A stretch of 64,000 nucleotides of DNA from Pseudomonadota bacterium (GCA_947505245.1 CANNIZ010000005.1:62001-126000), one strand, 5' to 3'. Counted from the first letter of the stretch, positions 1 through 9,507 are shown. Notes: generated by a model from the sequence alone, not told the origin. A program made the numbers and translations.

Positions 1-93
1 GACGTTGCGATTGACCTGCTCGAACGCGTCGCGGAACGCGCGGATCCGCGCGGTCAGTTCAGGGTTCGTCGACGGGTTCTGGAATCCGCTCAC
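1..93 (-). CDS. 5' end of an unidentified gene (possibly MoxR-type AAA+ ATPase)
   Basis: Thirty-one codons run off the left edge, starting at a GTG at 93 preceded by a GAGG ribosome-binding site five bases upstream. The peptide begins MSGFQNPSTNPELTARIRAF and continues with a charged helical stretch ending EQVNRNV. A short helical lead-in of this kind precedes the Walker A region in MoxR-type AAA+ ATPases, but no catalytic motif lies inside the window, so that identity is only a guess. It sits 64 bases downstream of the Ser/Thr kinase gene on the same strand and may be in its operon. Confidence 0.45.
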   Translation of the reverse strand, partial: MSGFQNPSTNPELTARIRAFRDAFEQVNRNV

Positions 94-157
94 CGGCGCC
101 TCGTGCGCGCTGCACGTGAGCAGCTTCGCGGCCGGATGCTACATCAAGCGAGCGTCG

Positions 158-1738
158 TCAATGGAACGGGTTCTTCACGTCGCTGACGTGCTTCGGCTCG
201 AACGCTGGCGGCGGCGCGGCAGGCACAGTCGATACGGGCGGAGCCGATACGGGCGGGGTGGCGATCGGCGCCGTCGGAGCGCCGGCGGTTGGCGCGATCC
301 TCGCGATCTTCGGGAGGTCCACGACCATCGCCGGCGCGCTGCCGTCGAGGCGCACGGTCTTGGGGGTGCGGCCGATTGCGGCGAGCGCGAACGTGCGCGG
401 CGTACCGATCGTGACGTCGAGGTCCAGCGGCGTGTGACCGATCACGACGTTGTCTTCCATCACCTCGGCGCCGGGCGGAGTGGAGTCGAGGTGCACACGA
501 GCGGGGGCCGCGGGCGCTTGTGGTGGAGGGAGTGGGGTGGATGCGGGAGTGGCGGCGACGACCACGGCGGCGACGGGGCGCGCAGCAGGCGGGTTCGCGG
601 GCCAGAACACGACCACGGCTGCGACGAGGCTTAGCGCCGCGAGGAGCGAAACGCCCAGCAAGCCGAAGGCGCCGAGCGACACCACGCCGATCGCGGCTGG
701 GCGCGCCATCGATCGGACCAGCGAGTGCTGACTCGTGTCCTCTTCCGACGCGATCCGCCGTCCGCTGCGCGAGACCTCCTCGGTGGGCTCGAGCCCGGCG
801 GGTGCGCGCACGCGGCCGTTGTTGATCTCGAGCGGCGTGGGCGGGAATTCGCCGCGGACCTGGGCGCCCGCGACCTTCAGTGCCTGGGAGAGATCGCGCA
901 TGCTCGCGAACCGATCGTTTGGATCCTTGTTGATCGCGGTCCGCACGACCTGCTCGAGGGTCTTCGCGATGTCGAGCTTCGGATCGAGCTCGGCGAACGA
1001 CAGCGGCTCCTTGTGGACCTGCTGCATCATGATGCTGAGCGAGTCGCCGCGCTTGTAGGGTGTCTGGCCCGCCAACATCGTGTACAGGATGAGGCCGAGG
1101 GCGTACACGTCGGTGCGCGCGTCGATCGTCTTGCCTTCGACCTGTTCAGGGGCCATGTACATCGGCGAGCCGAGGACGTTTCCGGCCTTGCTTACCTCGG
1201 AGTCGTTCGACATCTCCTTGGCGAGCCCGAAGTCGACGACCTTGACGAAGTCGCGCTCTTCGCCGTGCTCGGTGAGGAAGATGTTCTGCGGCTTCAGGTC
1301 CCGGTGGACGATGCCGGACTTGTGCGCCTCTTCGAGCGCGCCGCAGATCTGGCGGGCGATCGCGATCGCGCGCAGCGGATCGAGCGGGGCGTCCTCCTTG
1401 ATGGCCTGGTGCAGCGTGCGCCCGGTCAGGAACTCCATGACAAGGAAGTAGGCGCCAGCGGCTTCGCCGTAGTCATAGACGCGCACGGTGTTGGGGTGCG
1501 AGAGCCTGGCGCACGACGCGGCTTCCAGCAAGAACCGCTGCTTGAATTCGCCGGTGTTGTCGACGATGTCGAGCGTCTTGAGCGCCACGATGCGCCCGAG
1601 CGGCTGTTGTTCGGCGCGGAAGATCTTGCCCATCCCCCCGCGGTCGATGAGCTCGAGCACGCGGAAGCGGCCCGCCAACGTCTGGCCGACGAGCGGGTCG
1701 GTGGGACGGTTCACCGACGAAGGGTTGGCTTGGCTCAA
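158..1738 (-). CDS. Hanks-type Ser/Thr protein kinase with PEGA domain
   Basis: Membrane-anchored eukaryotic-like kinase of 526 residues. The N-terminal kinase domain (about residues 20-290) shows the glycine-rich loop (DRGGMGKIF), the ATP-binding lysine in VALKTLD, catalytic loop HRDLKPQN, DFG motif (VDFGLAKE) and APEQ segment. A hydrophobic segment follows near residues 345-380, then a proline/alanine linker and a PEGA-like domain (VHLDSTPPGAEVMEDN) expected outside the cytoplasm, ending in another Pro-rich tail. The assigned TTG start lies 3 bases after the stop of the upstream beta-helix gene, suggesting translational coupling; an in-frame GTG eight codons later is the alternative. The substrate is unknown. 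Confidence 0.93.
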   Translation of the reverse strand: MSQANPSSVNRPTDPLVGQTLAGRFRVLELIDRGGMGKIFRAEQQPLGRIVALKTLDIVDNTGEFKQRFLLEAASCARLSHPNTVRVYDYGEAAGAYFLVMEFLTGRTLHQAIKEDAPLDPLRAIAIARQICGALEEAHKSGIVHRDLKPQNIFLTEHGEERDFVKVVDFGLAKEMSNDSEVSKAGNVLGSPMYMAPEQVEGKTIDARTDVYALGLILYTMLAGQTPYKRGDSLSIMMQQVHKEPLSFAELDPKLDIAKTLEQVVRTAINKDPNDRFASMRDLSQALKVAGAQVRGEFPPTPLEINNGRVRAPAGLEPTEEVSRSGRRIASEEDTSQHSLVRSMARPAAIGVVSLGAFGLLGVSLLAALSLVAAVVVFWPANPPAARPVAAVVVAATPASTPLPPPQAPAAPARVHLDSTPPGAEVMEDNVVIGHTPLDLDVTIGTPRTFALAAIGRTPKTVRLDGSAPAMVVDLPKIARIAPTAGAPTAPIATPPVSAPPVSTVPAAPPPAFEPKHVSDVKNPFH

Positions 1739-1741
1739 GAC

Positions 1742-2710
1742 CTAGCGGCGCGCCGAGGTCGGAGACGTGCCACCGGAGGAGTCGAAGGTTTCGACCCGCT
1801 TGTCACCGCACCAGGAGTGGTCGATGAACGTGACGCCCTGGTTGTGGACGAAGTCCACGTCGTAGCTGTCCAGGCTGCGGAAGTTGATGTCGAGGTTCGC
1901 CGCGCTGTCGGTCGTGGCGTCGTTGTCGGCGACGTACAAGCGTTCGGTGGCGGCGGCGCCCTGCTGGTAGTAGCCCATATTGCTGATCGAAGCCCACCAA
2001 CCGGTGGCTCCGGTGACCGCGAAGTCGTTTCCGACGATGGCGCAGTCGCGGCAGCCGGCGACGACGACGCCGCCCGTCGTGAAGTCTCGACGATCCTGTA
2101 CGGCGCCGACGAAGTCGTTCTCGAGTACGTCGACGTTTTGCGCGTTGAACAGGAACACGCCGATGCCACCGCCGGTGGTGCCGTTGTGGGCGGTGGAGCG
2201 GATGCCGTCGAACGTGTTGTCTTCGACGAGCCAGTATTCGCCACCGGTGACGGCCTTGGGGCGGCAGGTGGTGGTGGAGCGGCCGGCGTTGGTGACGCCC
2301 TGGAAGCAGCCGACGAACGTGTTGTTCGCTACGCGAACGTCGTCTGCGACGGAGCCGAGGCGGGAGAACGAGCTGTAAACGCCAACGTCGAGGGACTTGG
2401 AGGCGCTGCATGCGAAGGTGAAGCCTTCGATCTCAGTGCCGCTGGCGCGCTCATCGAGCGCGAAGCCGATGCCGAGGGGGCTGTTTACGACGCGGGGATC
2501 GGCCCCCATGGTGATCTTGGCGCCGGGGGCGCCGTGGATGACGACCGGGCGCGTGACGCGGGCTCCCGCCCATCGGCCAGGACCAACTTCGATGATCGAA
2601 GACTTGCCGTTGTCGATCGCCAGTTGGATGGTGGCGAATTCCTCGGGCACGCTGTCCACCTGCGGGGTTGCGGCGAGCACGGGGGCGATAAGAAAGGGGA
2701 GCAGGGCCAT
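1742..2710 (-). CDS. Secreted right-handed beta-helix protein
   Basis: 322-residue exported protein. The ATG at 2710 has GGAG upstream and gives a short signal peptide (MALLPFLIAPVLAATPQ). The rest is a series of short repeats rich in Asn, Gly and Val such as VRVANNTFVGC, YWLVEDNTFDGI and VDVLENDFVG, the pattern of parallel beta-helix (pectate-lyase/NosD-like) folds. Eight or so cysteines suggest disulfides. There are no obvious catalytic residues, so binding or surface structure is as likely as an enzyme role. The gene is directly followed by the Ser/Thr kinase, three bases apart. A TACAAT -10-like element lies upstream around 2735-2741. Confidence 0.8.
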   Translation of the reverse strand: MALLPFLIAPVLAATPQVDSVPEEFATIQLAIDNGKSSIIEVGPGRWAGARVTRPVVIHGAPGAKITMGADPRVVNSPLGIGFALDERASGTEIEGFTFACSASKSLDVGVYSSFSRLGSVADDVRVANNTFVGCFQGVTNAGRSTTTCRPKAVTGGEYWLVEDNTFDGIRSTAHNGTTGGGIGVFLFNAQNVDVLENDFVGAVQDRRDFTTGGVVVAGCRDCAIVGNDFAVTGATGWWASISNMGYYQQGAAATERLYVADNDATTDSAANLDINFRSLDSYDVDFVHNQGVTFIDHSWCGDKRVETFDSSGGTSPTSARR

Positions 2711-2785
2711 GTCGGGACTCCTGGGCGGCAGTTCATTGTAACGTCCACATTCGTGAACTGGAACAACAATATGCAGGAGACAGGT

Positions 2786-3379
2786 GTGACTCGATTTGTC
2801 GCGATCGAAGGCTTGGATGGCGCGGGGACCACGACCCAGGCGGCCCGGCTCGTGCAGGTGTTGGGTTCGCGCGGTCGGGTCGTGGTGGCGACGCGCGAGC
2901 CCACGACCGGGCCGATCGGGCGCATCATTCGGACGACGCTTCGGGCCGAGGTGAACGCGCCCGCCGAGGCGACTTTGCCGTGGCTGTTCGCGGCCGACCG
3001 GGCCGATCACCTGCACCGCACCGTGCTCCCAGCGCTCGAGGAAGGTGCTTTCGTGGTGACGGATCGGTACTTTCACAGCTCGCTCGCGTACCAATCGATG
3101 TCGATCCCGCTGGACGAGGTTTGGGGGCTGAACCAGGGGTTCCGGGTGCCCGACGTCACGGTGTTCCTGCGCGTCCCCGTCGATGAGTGCCTGCGCCGGA
3201 TCGGCGACCGCCAGATCCGCGAGATCTTCGAAGAGAAGTCGCGGCTGGACGCGATCTCGGCCAGCTACGAGCGGGTTGTAGGCTTCCTTCGCGGAAAGGG
3301 TCACCACATCATCGACATCGACGGGACCCAGCCCCAGGAACGCGTCGCGGAGCAGATCCTCGCGTTTATCGAGGCGTGA
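2786..3379 (+). CDS. tmk: Thymidylate (dTMP) kinase
   Basis: 197 residues, the usual size of the family; phosphorylates dTMP to dTDP in the cytoplasm. Visible motifs are the P-loop region (EGLDGAGTTTQ, residues 8-18), the REP motif (TREPTTGPIG) and the DR-Y/SS-AYQ signature (VVTDRYFHSSLAYQ). The GTG at 2786 is chosen because AGGAG lies six bases before it; an in-frame ATG at 2771 has no such site. The P-loop is odd: threonine occupies position 15, where the family normally has the phosphate-binding lysine. The gene overlaps or abuts lipB, with which it probably forms an operon. Confidence 0.92.
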   Translation: MTRFVAIEGLDGAGTTTQAARLVQVLGSRGRVVVATREPTTGPIGRIIRTTLRAEVNAPAEATLPWLFAADRADHLHRTVLPALEEGAFVVTDRYFHSSLAYQSMSIPLDEVWGLNQGFRVPDVTVFLRVPVDECLRRIGDRQIREIFEEKSRLDAISASYERVVGFLRGKGHHIIDIDGTQPQERVAEQILAFIEA

Positions 3380-3381
3380 CG

Positions 3382-4008
3382 GTGGAGGTGCTCCGGCTTC
3401 CCGGGCTCACGTCTTACGCGGCCGCACACGAGCTTCAAAAGCGTGTCCTCGAGGACCGGATCGCGGACCGGGTGGGCGACACGCTGATCGTCCTGGAACA
3501 CGAGCCTACGATCACGGTTGGAAGGAGCCGATCGGCGCTGGCGAACGTGCTGTTCCCGGGCGACTGGCCCGTGGTGGAGGTGGAGCGCGGGGGCGACGTC
3601 ACGCTGCACGTGCCAGGGCAGATCGTCGTGTACCCGATCGCGAAGCTCGTCGGAGCGCGACAGGACCTGCATCGGCACCTGCGGGCGCTTGAGGACGCGG
3701 TGATCGACGTTTGCGACGCGCTCGGACTCGAAGGGCGACGCGATGCGCGAAACACGGGCGTATGGCTCACGTGCAGCGACGGGGCCGTCCGGAAGGTGTG
3801 CAGCGTCGGGATCGCTTGCCGGAGGTGGGTGACCTGGCACGGCCTGGCGCTGAACGTGGACGCCGATCTTTCGTCGTTCGAGCGGATTCGGCCGTGTGGC
3901 TTCGAGGCGGGGGTGATGACCCGGCTCGTCGATCACGTCGACGTGACGTCTGCGGACGTGGTCCCTTTGCTCACCGAGCGTCTCGTCAGTCGACTTTCAG
4001 GCCCCTGA
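3382..4008 (+). CDS. lipB: Octanoyltransferase LipB
   Basis: Transfers octanoyl from acyl-carrier protein to lipoyl domains, the first step of lipoate synthesis. The 208-residue product shows the RGG-T-H-PGQ signature (ERGGDVTLHVPGQ, residues 68-80), a lysine in RKVCSVGI (residue 138) and the catalytic cysteine in RIRPCGF (Cys172), preceded by WHGLALNVD. The GTG at 3382 has GAGG seven bases upstream; a GTG at 3376 overlapping the tmk stop is the alternative and would add two residues. It is co-oriented with tmk. Its 3' end overlaps the convergent small gene by 23 bases. Confidence 0.93.
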   Translation: MEVLRLPGLTSYAAAHELQKRVLEDRIADRVGDTLIVLEHEPTITVGRSRSALANVLFPGDWPVVEVERGGDVTLHVPGQIVVYPIAKLVGARQDLHRHLRALEDAVIDVCDALGLEGRRDARNTGVWLTCSDGAVRKVCSVGIACRRWVTWHGLALNVDADLSSFERIRPCGFEAGVMTRLVDHVDVTSADVVPLLTERLVSRLSGP

Positions 4009-4198
4009 CGGCGAACCATTCGGCTTCGACGCGGGCGAACTCGGCCGGGTCGACGACGACGTCTCCGGAGGGCGCCGCGGTGCCGTCGTCGATGGAGAGG
4101 AACTCACCATCGTCGAGGTCGTCTGCCATGGCGGCGGGGCCGAGGAGACCGAGCGCTGCGGCGACGATCATCGGATGAACGGCGATGCGGGTGGTCAT
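3986..4198 (-). CDS. Small exported protein of unknown function
   Basis: 70-residue product from an ATG at 4198 with GGAGG four bases upstream. Residues 1-25 (MTTRIAVHPMIVAAALGLLG then AAMADD) look like a signal peptide, followed by an acidic mature part (DDLDDGEFLSIDDG) with no recognised domain. It converges with lipB and overlaps its 3' end. I do not recognise the family. The good ribosome-binding site and signal peptide argue that it is real. Confidence 0.6.
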   Translation of the reverse strand: MTTRIAVHPMIVAAALGLLGPAAMADDLDDGEFLSIDDGTAAPSGDVVVDPAEFARVEAEWFAVRGLKVD

Positions 4199-4316
4199 GG
4201 ATCCTCCGGCCCGAGCGAAGCGCTGGGTGATGGGTTCACGGTAAGGCCGGCCGGCGTAACTGGCGTGGGGGAGTGACACAACGCGACAGGGGTGGACGGT
4301 TGGGAACGGGGTGTGG

Positions 4317-5786
4317 TCAATCGTACCAGCCGTGCAAGAACCACCGACCGTCGGAAAGATCGAGGTACAACCACGCGACAATGCCAAAGTCGACGACCCA
4401 GTAGGCGCGGTCGAACGGGTTTGGCCGCCACCAGTCACCGGAGAGGTGTTCGGGGCCGCGGGCACGCAACACCACCTCCCACCCCTCGCCGAACCGCACC
4501 CGGACGGGGCGATCGGCTTCGGTGCGAACTTCGATCGGCTTCGGCGTGGCCTCGAGCAGGATTGGACGTTGCGGCAGCTCGACGATCGTGTGGGCGCGCG
4601 CCGTGAGACGCAACGGGAGCGGTTCGGAGCAGATGAACGCCCGTTCGGGCCGCCACGAGGGAGCGAGTTGTGGGGTGAACACTGCGCCTTCACCGAGCGC
4701 GTCCGACAGTCGGGCGAGGAGATCGGGGAGGGGCTCCTGCGCTTCTGCGCGGTCGTACAGGCTCGCCTGCCAGCTGCGCAGCGGGCAGGTCTCTTCGGCG
4801 ACGACGGTGACCTCGAGGGCAGGGGCCTCCACGCGCAGCGCTTCGACCCTGGGCCGAACGAGCGCGCGCAGCCGGTCCGCCGAGGCGGTTGGCCGGCCGG
4901 AGCGGACGCGGAACGACGCCGAGAGGCTCCGCTCCAGCTCGATCTGCACGAGCAGCCGCACGATGGCGCGGTCTTGCCGGGCGACCTGCTCGGCGAGCTT
5001 GCCGATCAGGCCCTGAATTGCGAACCAGAGCGGCTGCGTGGTGGTGGTGGGGCCAGGGAGCACGGTGCGCGCCTGGGCGACCGTGCCCCCCTTCGCGGTG
5101 ATCGAGGCGCGGAGGACCTGATCGGTGGGTTTCCCACGGGCAATTTGGAACAACCGGACCCCTTCGGGACCGTAGCGATCGCGGACGGCGGACGGGGGCA
5201 GCCGGGCGAGATCGCCGATGGACGCGACGCCGACCTCGCGCCACGCGTGCAGCAACTCGACCGACGGGCGGAGCGACTGGACGGGGAGGCCACCGATCGC
5301 CGCGGCCGTGCCGAGGGGCTCGACGACCAGCGCCCGGCTGCCGAGCGAGCACAGGGCGTAGGCGGCGTCAGGATCGTCTGCGATGACGGCATACCCGACG
5401 TGACCGAGCTCCGCTGCGAGCGCGAGGGCGGCCTCGAGCGTGGCGTCGCCCCGGGGCACGCGGGAGATCTCGAGCGCGAACGCATCGTCAGCCAGGGGCC
5501 AGAGCGTGTCCGAGAGGCGTTCGAGCGCGCGCAGCAGGGACATGCGGTCTTCGTCTTCTGCGGCCGCGTCCAACGGCTCGAGCTTGACGTCCGGCTCGAG
5601 GGAGCGCGCCTCGGCGGCCGTCATACCGGCCCGCAGCCCGCGAGCGGTGGCTTCGGGGCTGACGGCGCACAGGCGCGTTCCGCCGTGCTCTTCGACGGTG
5701 AGCGCGACGAGATCGGTCGCGCCATGGCCGCAGCGCTCCACCCGGAACGCGGGGAGGTGAAGCACCAACCAGCGCGGTGACCTCAT
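4317..5786 (-). CDS. imuB: ImuB-like Y-family DNA polymerase homologue
   Basis: 489 residues. The N-terminus (WLVLHLPAFRVER) and following ATARGLRAGMTAAEARSLEP block match the palm/fingers start of Y-family polymerases, then a helix-hairpin region (ASIGDLARLPPSAVRDRYG) and a little-finger-like part, ending WFLHGWYD as typical of ImuB. The catalytic acidic residue expected in the first motif (as in DinB) is absent, as in ImuB, which acts as a hub for DnaE2 and the beta clamp in mutagenic repair. The start ATG overlaps the imuA stop by four bases. dnaE2 is not in this window. Confidence 0.87.
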   Translation of the reverse strand: MRSPRWLVLHLPAFRVERCGHGATDLVALTVEEHGGTRLCAVSPEATARGLRAGMTAAEARSLEPDVKLEPLDAAAEDEDRMSLLRALERLSDTLWPLADDAFALEISRVPRGDATLEAALALAAELGHVGYAVIADDPDAAYALCSLGSRALVVEPLGTAAAIGGLPVQSLRPSVELLHAWREVGVASIGDLARLPPSAVRDRYGPEGVRLFQIARGKPTDQVLRASITAKGGTVAQARTVLPGPTTTTQPLWFAIQGLIGKLAEQVARQDRAIVRLLVQIELERSLSASFRVRSGRPTASADRLRALVRPRVEALRVEAPALEVTVVAEETCPLRSWQASLYDRAEAQEPLPDLLARLSDALGEGAVFTPQLAPSWRPERAFICSEPLPLRLTARAHTIVELPQRPILLEATPKPIEVRTEADRPVRVRFGEGWEVVLRARGPEHLSGDWWRPNPFDRAYWVVDFGIVAWLYLDLSDGRWFLHGWYD

Positions 5787-6376
5787 GCAGGCCTCCGACC
5801 GGGCAGGCTGCCTGTACGACCGGGCGCGCCCTGGCGATCCCGCACGACGACGAGCCTGTCGCGCTGAACGAGGAAGCGCAGCGACGCGGGGAGCTCGCGC
5901 GAGGTGCGCTCGGACAACACAAGGACCGCGCAGGAACCGTGTTCGGCGGCCCGAGAGAGGCGCGCGCCGAGGTGCTTCCGCAGAGGAGGATCGACCACCA
6001 CGACGAGAGGGAAACACCCCGAGCGCGCGGCCTGTTCGCACGCCCAGACGTCCTGCTCGGCGGGGGGCCGTACGACGAGGACCTGGGACAAATCGAGCCC
6101 GAGCACAGCGAGGCCGGGCGGGTAGAGGAGGCCGAGCGGGTCGATCCATGCGACCGCGCTCCGACGGGCTGCGAGGCGGAGCGCGATGGCGACGACCACC
6201 CGCATGCGGCCGCTGCCCCGGGGGCCCGATACCTCGACGAGGCCGGGGACGGGCAGCCCACCGACGAGTTCGTCCACCTCGGGAACGCCGGTGGGCACCT
6301 TGGTGGGCTCGACGCCGCGACCTTCGATCGCGCGGATCTTATCCCTCAAGGCCTCGATGGACAAAACCGCCGCCAA
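5783..6376 (-). CDS. imuA: ImuA, RecA-like SOS mutagenesis protein
   Basis: 197 residues resembling the ImuA/RecA core: VPTGVPEVDELVGGLPVPGLVEVSGPRGSG followed by hydrophobic strands (AVAWIDPLG, VLVVRP, CFPLVVVVDPP). The nucleotide loop is degenerate (GPRGSGRM instead of GKT), as is common in ImuA. The TTG at 6376 is chosen because GGGAG lies five bases upstream and because the longer reading frame (ATG at 6430) would run through the LexA box. It overlaps imuB by four bases, so the two are co-transcribed in response to DNA damage. The start could also be the TTG at 6364. Confidence 0.85.
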   Translation of the reverse strand: MAAVLSIEALRDKIRAIEGRGVEPTKVPTGVPEVDELVGGLPVPGLVEVSGPRGSGRMRVVVAIALRLAARRSAVAWIDPLGLLYPPGLAVLGLDLSQVLVVRPPAEQDVWACEQAARSGCFPLVVVVDPPLRKHLGARLSRAAEHGSCAVLVLSERTSRELPASLRFLVQRDRLVVVRDRQGAPGRTGSLPGRRPA

Positions 6377-6387
6377 ACGAACTCCCG

Positions 6388-6407
6388 TACTGTACGCATG
6401 TTCAGTA
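6388..6407. promoter_or_regulatory. LexA (SOS) box upstream of imuA
   Basis: The sequence TACTGTACGCATGTTCAGTA has the TACTG-N10-CAGTA layout of the E. coli-type LexA operator, with flanking bases extending the palindrome to GTAC at both ends. It lies 12 bases before the chosen imuA start, so LexA would block transcription of imuA-imuB. Confidence 0.8.
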
Positions 6408-6479
6408 CCGGATTTGGGCGGAACGATCAAGAGCCTCGTTCACGAGGCGGTCAGGAACTGTCCGGAATCGCTCGAGGTG

Positions 6480-7343
6480 TCAGCCGAACTGCACGCTGCG
6501 CCGCGTGAACGGCATGTTCATCCACCAGCCGTTGATCGGGAAACTCACGGGGTCATCGGGGGCCGCGCCGGCGGCGATCACGAGGGGCACGAAGTGTTCG
6601 GTGCGCGGGTGCGCGGTGCGCGCGCCAGGAGCCTTGCCCATGAAGCCGATCAGCGCGTCGTAATCACGTCGAACGAGGGTGTCGGCCACCCAGGCGTCGA
6701 ACTCGCTCGCCCACGAGGGGATGCCTGGCGTGCCGAACGCGCGCAGGTTGTGCGTGAGGAAGCCGGAACCGATGATCAACACGCCCTCGTCGCGCAGCGG
6801 GGCGAGCGCCCGGCCCCACGCGAACAACGCGACCGGGTCGAGCGTGGGCATCGACACCTGCAGCACGGGGATGTCCGCGCCCGGGTACATCGCGAGGAGC
6901 GGTACGAACGAGCCGTGATCGAGGCCGCGTTCAGGGTCGTTCGTGGTCGGGATGCCCGCGGCGTTGAGCAGCCCACGCACGCGCTCCGCGAGGTCCGGTG
7001 CGCCGGGAGACGGGTACTTCACCTGGTAGTAGCGCGCGGGGAAATTGTAGAAGTCGTACACGAGCGGGACTGTGCGCGTCGCGCCGATCGCGGTGGGGCG
7101 CGCCTCCCAGTGGGCGGACACCATGAGGATCGCCTTCGGTCGTGGCATGGCGGCTGCCCAGGCGGCGAGCTCACCCTGCCAGACCTTGTCGTCGAGCAGC
7201 GGAGGGGCGCCATGGGCGACGAACAGGACGGGAAGTCGGCTGGTCATGGGGGCCTCTGTTGCGATACGGGGACCGGTCAGCGCTACGGCAGCGGTGCCGA
7301 CGGCTCCGGCGCCGAGAAGTGTGAGCACCTCGCGACGGTTCAT
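6480..7343 (-). CDS. LigB/DODA-type extradiol ring-cleavage dioxygenase with Tat-like signal
   Basis: 287 residues. From residue 33 on it matches the 4,5-DOPA dioxygenase (YgiD) group of class III extradiol enzymes: metal-binding histidines in VLFVAHGAPP, MVSAHWEA, GLDHGSFVPL and RTEHFVPLV, and the closing FPINGWWMNMPFTRRSVQFG. Unlike the cytoplasmic homologues it begins MNRREVLTLLGAGAVGTAAV, a twin-arginine-like export signal, and a second methionine (MTSRLPVLFVAHG) marks where the usual enzyme starts. It overlaps the upstream peptidase gene by four bases. The substrate is not evident. Confidence 0.85.
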   Translation of the reverse strand: MNRREVLTLLGAGAVGTAAVALTGPRIATEAPMTSRLPVLFVAHGAPPLLDDKVWQGELAAWAAAMPRPKAILMVSAHWEARPTAIGATRTVPLVYDFYNFPARYYQVKYPSPGAPDLAERVRGLLNAAGIPTTNDPERGLDHGSFVPLLAMYPGADIPVLQVSMPTLDPVALFAWGRALAPLRDEGVLIIGSGFLTHNLRAFGTPGIPSWASEFDAWVADTLVRRDYDALIGFMGKAPGARTAHPRTEHFVPLVIAAGAAPDDPVSFPINGWWMNMPFTRRSVQFG

Positions 7344-8353
7344 CGACGCGTCAGTCGCCCGACGGCTTGCTTGGGTCGGAATGCCGGAGGAGGAGCGTGC
7401 TTCGCGAGCGCGTCCCGCAGGGCCTCGTCCGCGGCCATCTTGTCCATCCGGTCTCGCAGGCGGCGGCGGCGCAGGACGAGCGCGCCGAGGGCCGCCGTAC
7501 CGAACGCGAACGCGGCGACGTCAAACGCTCCGGAGAGGAAGAAGGCCGGCCCCGTGAAGCGTGCTCGCCAGCGAGCGTCAAGCGCGCCGAGCGTCTCACC
7601 TGTGGCGCGGTAGATCGCCGCGTCGATGTTCGAGCCTTTCGCGAGCTCGCCGATCAGCGCCCGCATCGCATCGTCGCCGTGTTCGGCGCGCAGGAACGCG
7701 ACGAAGTCGGCGGACTCGGCGTAGGCGAGCGACGCGCCGACAGAGTCGCGCGGAAACGCGATGTGGAGGTTTTCGAGCGTGTACAAACCGCCATGCGAGA
7801 GCCCCTCGGCGATGCGGCGCGTGTCGTCCGGACCCTGCTCGCCGGCGAGGTTGCGCGCGAGCCCTTCCTCGAGCCAGTGGGGAGGGTGATGCGGCGCGTA
7901 CGCGCGCCCGAGCAGGATGTGCACGATCTCGTGGTCGAGCACGTGAAACAGCGTCAGGCTGCCCTCGGGCGACATCGCCGGGCTCTTGAGGAACACCGCG
8001 CCGCGGTCCGCCCACGCAGTTCCCTCGGCCCACTCAGGCGGACGACCGGGTTGGAGTGCTGCAAACTCGGCGTCGCTGCTTGCGACATAGACGACGATGT
8101 GCCCACCGATCGGCACGCCGAGCGTCTTTGCGAGCTGCGGCAAAACGCTGTTCGCGCGCTGCCCGATCGCCTTGAGCATCGCGCGCTGGCTCGCGCGCCC
8201 GTACACGTCGACGCTGATCCCCGGCTCCGTGACGAAGCCCTCGGGGATCGGTGGTAACGGAGGCGACAGCTCAGCCACGGGCAGGGCCGTCATCTCTTGA
8301 GCGGACGCGGTCGAACCGAACGCGAGCGCGATGGCGAGCAACAGAGCGCGCAC
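7340..8353 (-). CDS. Exported MA-family (gluzincin) metallopeptidase
   Basis: 337 residues from a GTG at 8353 with AGGAGG six bases upstream; the longer TTG start at 8371 has no such site. The signal peptide (MRALLLAIALAFGSTASAQ) is followed by a domain with the zinc motif HEIVH (DHEIVHILLG), and the third ligand is probably the glutamate in WLEEGLA, as in peptidase MA-like proteins. A hydrophobic segment near the C-terminus (AFFLSGAFDVAAFAFGTAAL) followed by RRRRLRDR suggests an inner-membrane anchor with a cytoplasmic basic tail. It is coupled to the dioxygenase gene by an ATGA overlap. Confidence 0.8.
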   Translation of the reverse strand: MRALLLAIALAFGSTASAQEMTALPVAELSPPLPPIPEGFVTEPGISVDVYGRASQRAMLKAIGQRANSVLPQLAKTLGVPIGGHIVVYVASSDAEFAALQPGRPPEWAEGTAWADRGAVFLKSPAMSPEGSLTLFHVLDHEIVHILLGRAYAPHHPPHWLEEGLARNLAGEQGPDDTRRIAEGLSHGGLYTLENLHIAFPRDSVGASLAYAESADFVAFLRAEHGDDAMRALIGELAKGSNIDAAIYRATGETLGALDARWRARFTGPAFFLSGAFDVAAFAFGTAALGALVLRRRRLRDRMDKMAADEALRDALAKHAPPPAFRPKQAVGRLTRR

Positions 8354-8421
8354 CGTCGCCCTCCTCTCCAACCAAGATGAGCGCGGAGCGAGGGGGCGTC
8401 AAGGGATCTGGGGCTTGCGCG

Positions 8422-9507
<1,086 letters not shown>

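Noticed and set aside
725..3379. 884-residue open frame on the plus strand
   Set aside because: Only its last 197 residues (tmk) are real; the rest is the antisense of the Ser/Thr kinase and beta-helix genes, which carry clear domains and signal peptide on the minus strand.
4311..5780. 489-residue open frame antisense to imuB
   Set aside because: Low-complexity Arg/Gly-rich translation with no domain; the minus strand carries ImuB and shares overlaps with imuA.
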